37,652 nucleotides of DNA, taken from Sphingobacteriaceae bacterium. GTDB taxonomy: Bacteria > Bacteroidota > Bacteroidia > Sphingobacteriales > Sphingobacteriaceae. Every line of letters starts with the position of its first letter. Position 1 is the stretch's first letter. This document shows positions 32,119 to 37,652 of this stretch, in pieces. A model generated the notes under the pieces. That model did no database searches. It worked only from the letters and a program-made list of their open reading frames with translations, and was not told the origin of the DNA. The stretch covers positions 1 through 37,652 of the forward strand of contig CANKAT010000024.1 in the NCBI GenBank assembly GCA_947479815.1, in the 5' to 3' direction. The position numbers and the translations under genes were made by a program.

Positions 32119-33058
32119 GATTCAGCAATTTTACTATTAATTTATCTTTAAAATGCTCCTTTAGGTAAGTTCCATTGCCATGCAATGTCCAAACTTGACT
32201 AGGATTTACCTCTTTTAACATAGTGAGTATATCATTCCAGTCAACATGATCAGAGATCAATAAAGACAGATCATTATTTAGTTGAAGTTTCATCCATCCA
32301 GAGGCAAATGCTCTTACTACATTCTTTGCCCTGATATAGCTATTAAAGGTTAAAGGAGGCACAATATAAACCAGATTCATATCAGGTTGCTTCATTTGCT
32401 TTCTGTTATAAAGCTCATATTTACCCGGACTAAATCCAAAAGATTCATAGATCTTATTCAGGCTATAAATGGAGTGATGTACTAATGTAGTTCGTTGCGG
32501 ACAATGATTTGTGATCAGTCTGGAAATTCTTTGTGCCTTACCTAATGAATAAGCTCCCAGCATTACATTGTGATTGAATGCATTCAACTTCATAATCTCT
32601 TCTATTGCATTAGGATGCTGCACAGATGGATTCGCAAATGTAGTTTCAGTAATCAATACATCTGCTTTTACAAATTCAATTCTTTCGCAAGTTGGATCTT
32701 CCTGCAGCTTATAATCTCCTGTATATAAATATCTTATACCCAAATATTCTAATAGTATCTGCGCAGATCCGAGAATATGGCCAGCAGGAATAAAGCTGAT
32801 CTTTACCCCATTCAACTCAAAAACCTCTGACCATGTGTAGATATGAAAGTTCTTCCCTGCTTGCTTATGATACCGATGCTGAATAATTGCAGCACTTGCA
32901 GCCGTACAATATAAATTTGCATTACCCCTTACTGCATGGTCGCCATGTGCATGAGATATGACCGCATGATCAACTGCATTTTTGGGGTCAAGATAAAAAT
33001 CTCCTAAACTGCAATACAAGCCATTTTCGGTAAGCGTTAAAAAATCTTCAATGATCAT
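32108..33058 (-). CDS. MBL-fold DNA exonuclease (ligase-associated type)
   Basis: The 316-residue protein begins LTLTENGLYCSLGDFYLDP and has the metal site ISHAHGDHAVRG, then PAGHILGSAQILLEY, YTGDYKLQEDPTCERIE, VLITETTFANP and, late, SDHVDWNDIL. This order fits the beta-CASP-like ligase-associated DNA exonuclease family. Such genes usually sit with an ATP-dependent DNA ligase and an Lhr-like helicase in a repair cassette; here the neighbours are coaE upstream (11-base overlap) and the DUF5522 gene downstream. It probably processes DNA ends in the cytosol. An RNA-processing role like that of related CPSF-type nucleases is the main alternative. Confidence 0.82.
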   Translation of the reverse strand: MIIEDFLTLTENGLYCSLGDFYLDPKNAVDHAVISHAHGDHAVRGNANLYCTAASAAIIQHRYHKQAGKNFHIYTWSEVFELNGVKISFIPAGHILGSAQILLEYLGIRYLYTGDYKLQEDPTCERIEFVKADVLITETTFANPSVQHPNAIEEIMKLNAFNHNVMLGAYSLGKAQRISRLITNHCPQRTTLVHHSIYSLNKIYESFGFSPGKYELYNRKQMKQPDMNLVYIVPPLTFNSYIRAKNVVRAFASGWMKLQLNNDLSLLISDHVDWNDILTMLKEVNPSQVWTLHGNGTYLKEHFKDKLIVKLLNHAD

Positions 33059-33653
33059 TATCGCTTATCAATTTGAGGAATTGCTGATCTAGTTCTAGAA
33101 TTTTGGGTATCAATAGTTGACTTTCATCATTGAACAGAATATGATCTGCCAGTTTCATCTTTTGTTCATCACTTAATTGACTTTTCATTCTCAATACTAA
33201 TTCATCGTGACTAATTCCATCTCTTGCAATAACCCTTCGAACCCTGGAGGCCTCAGGCGAAACCACCAATACAGACAGATCGCACATGGTATACGATTTA
33301 GTTTCAAATAAGAGTGCAGCTTCCTTAATGATGTATGGGGCATCATGATGAATGGCAAGCCATTTATCAAAAGCTCTAAACACAGCAGGATGAACTAAGG
33401 CATTTAATTTATTTAGCTCAGTCTCATTATTAAAAACTATGGATGATAGGTGTGCCCTATTTAAATCTCCATCTATTGAGTATGATTTTTCGCCAAATGT
33501 TTTCAGAATCTCGTCCTTTAAAACAGGATCAGTGTGCATGATCAATTTTGCAACAGTATCGGCATAAAAAATTGGGATACCCAATAATTCAAAAACTTTG
33601 CAGACGGTTGTTTTACCGCTTCCTATACCTCCTGTTATACCAATTTTCAGCAT
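33048..33653 (-). CDS. coaE: Dephospho-CoA kinase
   Basis: CoaE phosphorylates dephospho-CoA, the last step of coenzyme A synthesis. The 201-residue protein begins KIGITGGIGSGKTTVCKVF, a textbook P-loop, followed by LGIPIFYADTVAKLIM with the aspartate that activates the 3'-hydroxyl. HPAVFRAF, KEAALLFETKSYTMCD and RVRRVIARDGISHDE (lid arginines) follow. Its start overlaps the YbbR-like stop as ATGA, so translation is coupled, and its end overlaps the exonuclease gene by 11 bases. Confidence 0.96.
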   Translation of the reverse strand: MLKIGITGGIGSGKTTVCKVFELLGIPIFYADTVAKLIMHTDPVLKDEILKTFGEKSYSIDGDLNRAHLSSIVFNNETELNKLNALVHPAVFRAFDKWLAIHHDAPYIIKEAALLFETKSYTMCDLSVLVVSPEASRVRRVIARDGISHDELVLRMKSQLSDEQKMKLADHILFNDESQLLIPKILELDQQFLKLISDNDH

Positions 33654-34600
33654 CAGTTTTGAATGATAAAATCAATGTTTTGGGGTTCAACCTTCACCAA
33701 TTCACAAAACTTTGGAAACTTACTTATTACAAGCGGCAATTGTACATAGCCTTTTGATTTCCAATTATTTAAATCTACACTAACTTCAAAATCTCCCCGT
33801 TCTATTTTTGAATAATTACTCAATGCCGTAAGAAACGTGATCTTAACTTTATCGGGCAGTAACTTTACATTTCTAAATTCATTATTGTTAAGAAGCACTA
33901 TTGGCACATCCACTACTTTTTCAGTGTACTCATCAACTATTATCTTTAAATCAACAAGTCTTGGATATATACTGATATTGGCTTGAACAGGCTTCTGTAA
34001 TGATATCTTGCTACTTAAACTACTATTGATATTTTTCAGCTTCAAGGTATCTGTATACCAATAATTAATCTTTTCAAGTTCATTGCCCGGGCCAGTAACC
34101 GTTACATAAGATGGATATATTTGTACGGTATCTGAAATACCGTAATGATTTGCAAAACGAATATTATAGTTAAGGCGAATAGGAATTTTTTTAACTGCAC
34201 GAGATGAAAAATCAAAATATAAGGTATCTGGACGGACGCTTACCACTTTCTGGGCTGATTCAAACTGCTTGTTAATGTAGGTTAGCTGATCAGAAAGATT
34301 AATAAATGATTGCTTTTTGAGTTTTTCAAGATCAACATTAACAGATTGGGGGTTTATCCGCAGTTTAGAGAATAACAATTGCCAGCCTGTGCCTTCAATT
34401 TGCAAATCTATCGTATCAGATTGTAAGGAATGAAAGGCCTTATTATCGGGGAAATTTACATAATGTACCAAAGTTTGAACCTGATAAACATACCTATTTG
34501 ACAGTGCGAAAAACATCCATGCTCCAACTGCAAATAAAAGGCAGACGAAAAAAAGTGAAATCCGACGACGTTCAACTTTACTGAATTTTATGAATGGCAT
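33653..34600 (-). CDS. YbbR-like domain protein
   Basis: A 315-residue protein with one N-terminal membrane helix (about residues 14-33, after the basic VERRR) and a long extracytoplasmic part. The latter contains weakly repeated YbbR-type beta units, for example the VRPDTLYFDFSSRAVKKIPI and LPDKVKITFLTA regions. Outside Bacteroidota, YbbR (CdaR) regulates the diadenylate cyclase CdaA; no cyclase gene is adjacent here. The position between yajC and coaE is the usual Bacteroidota arrangement. It ends as ATGA with coaE. A terminator separates it from yajC, so it may have its own promoter. Confidence 0.8.
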   Translation of the reverse strand: MPFIKFSKVERRRISLFFVCLLFAVGAWMFFALSNRYVYQVQTLVHYVNFPDNKAFHSLQSDTIDLQIEGTGWQLLFSKLRINPQSVNVDLEKLKKQSFINLSDQLTYINKQFESAQKVVSVRPDTLYFDFSSRAVKKIPIRLNYNIRFANHYGISDTVQIYPSYVTVTGPGNELEKINYWYTDTLKLKNINSSLSSKISLQKPVQANISIYPRLVDLKIIVDEYTEKVVDVPIVLLNNNEFRNVKLLPDKVKITFLTALSNYSKIERGDFEVSVDLNNWKSKGYVQLPLVISKFPKFCELVKVEPQNIDFIIQN

Positions 34601-34630
34601 ATTTAACTATCGTTTATCAAATTTAGTTAA

Positions 34631-34660
34631 ATAAAAACGCCGCCTCCAAAAGAAGCGGCG
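34631..34660 (-). terminator. Intrinsic terminator after yajC
   Basis: On the minus strand, CGCCGCTTC (34660-34652) pairs with GAGGCGGCG (34646-34638) with one G-U pair and a TTTTG loop, followed by TTTTTAT at 34637-34631. It lies 22 bases beyond the yajC stop and 31 bases before the YbbR-like start. Confidence 0.85.
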
Positions 34661-34682
34661 ATCAACTAATTTAAATTCAAGA

Positions 34683-34973
34683 TTATTTAGTTACCGCTTG
34701 ATTAAGAGCTTTAGAAGATTCCAAAGAAACTGACGACTTTTCAAAACGGATTTTTGTACCACTCTCTACTTCTATCAGGAAAGTTAAATCATTCATCTCT
34801 ACAATTTTACCATGAATTCCTGAAGTTGTGATCACTTTATCACCCTTTTTCAATTCTTCAACAAATTTTTTATGATCCTTTGCTTTTTTCATTTGTGGGC
34901 GTATCATAAAAAAGTAAAACACCACAATAATAAGCAGCATTGGTAAAAACTGCCCGATTTGTTCCATATTCAT
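34683..34973 (-). CDS. yajC: Preprotein translocase subunit YajC
   Basis: YajC is a small accessory protein that associates with SecDF at the Sec translocon. The 96-residue product has a single membrane helix (about residues 10-24, FLPMLLIIVVFYFFM) ending in IRPQMKKAKDHKKF, then the conserved cytoplasmic beta domain with LKKGDKVITTSGIHGKIVEMND and IRFEKSSV. A second ATG two codons in is also possible. It follows a DUF1573 lipoprotein gene after 23 bases. secDF is encoded about 16 kb away in the same window. Confidence 0.95.
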   Translation of the reverse strand: MNMEQIGQFLPMLLIIVVFYFFMIRPQMKKAKDHKKFVEELKKGDKVITTSGIHGKIVEMNDLTFLIEVESGTKIRFEKSSVSLESSKALNQAVTK

Positions 34974-34996
34974 ATTCTATTCTATTTGGTTTAAAA

Positions 34997-35446
34997 TTAA
35001 TTTGCTGCCATAACATTACCCAATATATTCACTTCGGTAAGTGTTGGAATTGTATTTGCTGTAATACTAATGATCTTATTTTGCATCCCTGCTTTACCAG
35101 CACTATTAAATATTACTCGAATTAACCCCTCTGCTCCAGGAGCAACTGGCTCTTTCGGATATTCAGGAATTGTACATCCACAGGTTGCAGTTGCACTACT
35201 GATAATTAGAGGACTATTCCCAATATTCTTAAACTTAAAATCATAAGTTACTTTTTCGCCTTCTTTGATCTCACCAAAATCATATACTTCCTTTTCGAAT
35301 TTAAATACAGGCGCATTGGCTGTATCTACTGAAGCAACCGTTGCTATTTCCTGAGTCTGGGTAGTATGCTCAGCAACAGTTGAATTTTGATTAGTACATG
35401 CTGCTAATAAAGACAGACACATAAATGATAAAAATATTTTTTTCAT
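34997..35446 (-). CDS. DUF1573 lipoprotein
   Basis: A 149-residue exported protein with a lipoprotein signal (KKIFLSFMCLSLLAAC; lipid cysteine at about residue 17) and a Thr/Ala/Glu-rich linker. A C-terminal DUF1573 immunoglobulin-like domain begins FKFEKEVYDFGEIKEGEKV. It includes FKFKNIGNSPLIISSATATC, then GCTIPEYPKEPVAPG and FNSAGKAG. Proteins of this group are abundant in Bacteroidota, and the exact role is unknown. It sits in the nusB - DUF1573 - yajC order and probably shares a transcript with yajC. Confidence 0.9.
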   Translation of the reverse strand: MKKIFLSFMCLSLLAACTNQNSTVAEHTTQTQEIATVASVDTANAPVFKFEKEVYDFGEIKEGEKVTYDFKFKNIGNSPLIISSATATCGCTIPEYPKEPVAPGAEGLIRVIFNSAGKAGMQNKIISITANTIPTLTEVNILGNVMAAN

Positions 35447-35547
35447 CTTTTTGTTTTTAAATTAATCGAACTGACTTCAGCTAAATTATATTGAAAATCA
35501 ATATTCGTCTGTGCCAGAGCTAAACCATATTTATTTTACATTTTTAT

Positions 35548-36495
35548 TTATTCCAGCAAGCCTCTTCCTACCTTGTGTACTTTTTTTGATGCCTTAAGAT
35601 CTGCTAAAATTTTATCTAAAATACCGTTTATAAATGAATTGCTTTTAGGAGTACTATAATCTTTTGAAATTTCAATGTATTCGTTCATGGTAACCTTTAT
35701 CGGAATAGTTGGGAAATGAATAAGTTCAGTTATGGCCATTCGCATTAATAATGTATCCATTAATGCAATTCTTTCTGAATCCCAATTTTTAGTTTTCTGG
35801 GCTATAAGTTCCTGATATTCTTTTTCAAAGGCAATTACCTTTTTAAACAGATCAATAATATAAGGTCGATCTTCATCCCAGTTAGGGCAAATCTGTGCAA
35901 GTTTATTATCAACTGGAATCGTACTTGAAAAATTCTTGAATGTTTTTGCAACCAATGCCTGAAGAACATCCTTATCAACCGGCCAATTAATGAATTTTTC
36001 CTCGAATATCTGCTCTATACCAGGCGATTTAAGAATCAATTTTTTGAAAATATACTTGATTATATCTTTGTCAGACTGGATAGTATGCTCTTTTAAATTT
36101 AAAAAAGAAATGTACTCTTCTGATGCTTTTAAGGTGATAAAAATAGATTTACAGACCTCTGGATCAAAATCCCATGATATTTTATACTTTTTAACAGCGG
36201 CCTGATATTCAATATTTTGCTTTAAAGAAACGATAAAAAGGTTGTTCTGAATTTTAATACTTGCATTCAGATCTTCTTCTGAAGGCAAATATTTATTTGC
36301 CCGCTCTTCTGCATCAATGATACTATAATCTGCTACTTCTACAAGCAATGATAATAGCCAGTTATACATTTCATAAACTTGATCAACACTTTGCAGCAAT
36401 GCTTTTTCATAAGGCAATATTTCCTTAACATGCGATTGTTGATATGAATACAATACCTGTAACGCTTTAACCCTCAGATGCCTTCTGTTTAACAT
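35548..36495 (-). CDS. nusB: Transcription antitermination factor NusB, long form
   Basis: NusB binds boxA RNA together with ribosomal protein S10 during rRNA transcription. The conserved NusB domain is in the C-terminal half (about residues 185-305). It shows IDLFKKVIAFEKEYQELIAQKTKNW, RIALMDTLLMRMAITELI, PIKVTMNEYIEISKDYSTP and SFINGILDKILADL. The first about 180 residues are extra compared with the roughly 140-residue E. coli protein but begin with RRHLRVKALQVLYSYQQS, which also resembles a NusB N terminus. The family segment is thus split by an insertion rather than simply preceded by an extension. Such long NusB proteins are common in Bacteroidota. It lies 101 bases before the DUF1573 gene. 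Confidence 0.92.
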   Translation of the reverse strand: MLNRRHLRVKALQVLYSYQQSHVKEILPYEKALLQSVDQVYEMYNWLLSLLVEVADYSIIDAEERANKYLPSEEDLNASIKIQNNLFIVSLKQNIEYQAAVKKYKISWDFDPEVCKSIFITLKASEEYISFLNLKEHTIQSDKDIIKYIFKKLILKSPGIEQIFEEKFINWPVDKDVLQALVAKTFKNFSSTIPVDNKLAQICPNWDEDRPYIIDLFKKVIAFEKEYQELIAQKTKNWDSERIALMDTLLMRMAITELIHFPTIPIKVTMNEYIEISKDYSTPKSNSFINGILDKILADLKASKKVHKVGRGLLE

Positions 36496-36534
36496 GTATA
36501 AGAACGATTTTGTTTTTAATAAACCTATTATTAA

Positions 36535-37623
36535 TCAATAGGATGCTTTTATTTTTCTGATATCCTCAATACGTTTCTCAGCAATTTTATTTGCCGCTTC
36601 GTTTGTTGGGATATTCTCAAGTTTTGATTTTTGTAACACTCTTCTGGTGGCATCATAAATATTTTCAGCCATCTGTAGCGTTTTCTTTTTATTGAAACCG
36701 GCAATTTCTGAGTAACAATTGATTAATCCACCTGCATTGATCAGATAATCAGGTGCATACATGATACCTTTCTCAAGTAACATATAACCATGAACAACTT
36801 CATCAGCAAGCTGATTATTAGCCGATCCGGCTATAATCGAACATTTTAAACGGTTTATTGTCTCTGTATTTACCGTGGCACCAAGGGCACAAGGCGAATA
36901 AATATCAATATCTAAATCAAAAAGATTATTGTTTGCTACTGCAGTTGCCCCATACTTTTGAGCAACCTGGCGCAAACGGTCTTCATCTATATCACTGATA
37001 TACACTTTAGCATTCTCATTTCTGAGAAGTCCAACTAGGTTTTCTCCAACTTGGCCTATTCCCTGAACGGCAATCGACTTTCCGGCCAAACTATCATTTC
37101 CAAAATGTTCTTTCAAACAGGCTTTTATTCCCATGAAAACACCTTTGGCAGTTACTGGCGATGGATCACCACTACCGCCAATTGATTCTGGAATTCCTGT
37201 CACATGTTTGGTTTCCATACGAATATATTCCATATCCCTTGGATTAGTACCTACATCTTCTGCAGTAATAAAGGAGCCATTTAGATTTTCAATGAAACGA
37301 CCAAAGCGTCGCATCAAAGCTTCTGATTTATGTAATCGACTATCTCCAATGATTACTGCCTTTCCACCACCAAGATTTAAACCTGTGATTGCCGACTTGT
37401 AGGTCATGCTTCTTGATAAACGCAACACATCCTGCAAAGCTTCGTATTCAGACTTGTAGGGCTGCATGCGGGTTCCACCCAATGCAGGCCCAAGGGTGGT
37501 ATCATGAATTGCAATAATAGCCTTTAAGCCAGAACTGGGATCGCTGCAATACACTACTTTTTGATGTCCAAAAGCATCAAGCTGACTAAAAACTGAATGT
37601 TCATCAAATTTAGATACTATCAT
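36535..37623 (-). CDS. Leucine-dehydrogenase-type Glu/Leu/Phe/Val dehydrogenase
   Basis: A 362-residue NAD-dependent amino acid dehydrogenase. The substrate domain has IAIHDTTLGPALGGTRM, the catalytic lysine region TYKSAITGLNLGGGKAVIIG, and TAEDVGTNPRDMEYI. The nucleotide domain has AVQGIGQVGENLVGLLRNE, followed by CALGATVNTETI and AGSANNQLA. These, with the C-terminal APDYLINAGGLINCYSE, match leucine dehydrogenase more closely than glutamate dehydrogenase in length and sequence. It would reversibly deaminate branched-chain amino acids, the entry to branched fatty acid primers. Upstream, CAGGTAAC just before the ATG is slightly Shine-Dalgarno-like. It is followed by nusB after 39 bases. Confidence 0.92.
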   Translation of the reverse strand: MIVSKFDEHSVFSQLDAFGHQKVVYCSDPSSGLKAIIAIHDTTLGPALGGTRMQPYKSEYEALQDVLRLSRSMTYKSAITGLNLGGGKAVIIGDSRLHKSEALMRRFGRFIENLNGSFITAEDVGTNPRDMEYIRMETKHVTGIPESIGGSGDPSPVTAKGVFMGIKACLKEHFGNDSLAGKSIAVQGIGQVGENLVGLLRNENAKVYISDIDEDRLRQVAQKYGATAVANNNLFDLDIDIYSPCALGATVNTETINRLKCSIIAGSANNQLADEVVHGYMLLEKGIMYAPDYLINAGGLINCYSEIAGFNKKKTLQMAENIYDATRRVLQKSKLENIPTNEAANKIAEKRIEDIRKIKASY

Positions 37624-37652
37624 GTTACCTGCCTGACTTTAGGTCACAAAAG

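Overview
The window reads as a piece of a Bacteroidota chromosome, most likely Sphingobacteriales (Sphingobacteriaceae or Solitalea-like). Support: A+T-rich DNA; promoter-like boxes of the Bacteroidota form TAnnTTTG with no convincing Shine-Dalgarno sequences; a fused SecDF; a long NusB of 315 residues; the order nusB - DUF1573 lipoprotein - yajC - YbbR-like - coaE; a small DUF5522 protein; and a tRNA-guanine transglycosylase without its zinc cysteines. I see no phage, plasmid, transposase, tRNA, rRNA or CRISPR. Genus-level placement is inference.

Layout. 1-7 kb: start of a probable Hpt protein and folK on the minus strand, then plus-strand sppA, polX (PHP exonuclease with a decayed polymerase site), a family 9 glycosyltransferase and a SixA-like phosphatase, meeting dprA head-on. 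5.7-8.6 kb (minus): dprA, rsmG, family 2 glycosyltransferase. 8.7-11.9 kb (plus): tgt, an LptF/LptG permease, an EamA transporter. 11.9-12.9 kb: a very A+T-rich gap without genes that holds a more G/C-rich, foldable stretch behind a TAnnTTTG box, the best candidate here for an undescribed RNA. 12.9-19 kb: a LapA-like membrane protein, ispE (minus), a repeat-filled gap, thyA, folA and secDF. 19-20.9 kb: MarR regulator, ferredoxin-NADP reductase, 2Fe-2S ferredoxin. 21-29.2 kb: GNAT, fba (minus), accD (plus), then minus-strand genes for a ceramidase-like protein, an MBL hydrolase, a cysteine desulfurase and glmM. 29.3-31.3 kb (plus, overlapping): methyltransferase, PAP2 phosphatase, ZIP transporter. 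31.4-37.6 kb (all minus): MarR regulator, DUF5522, MBL exonuclease, coaE, YbbR-like, yajC, DUF1573 lipoprotein, nusB, leucine-dehydrogenase-type enzyme.

Most genes are housekeeping: folate and dTMP (folK, thyA, folA), envelope precursors and transport (glmM, ispE, LptF/G, GT9, GT2), protein export (secDF, yajC, sppA), fatty acid and CoA synthesis (accD, coaE), RNA modification and transcription (tgt, rsmG, nusB) and DNA uptake or repair (dprA, polX, MBL exonuclease).

The most unusual non-coding signal is a family of intergenic arrays at three sites (14.2-14.6, 20.9-21.1 and 31.3-31.4 kb). They are built from different heptanucleotides, but all keep a strict 7-base period, and two of them share a core of about 56 bases in opposite orientation. 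No defence system or specialised biosynthetic cluster is visible.
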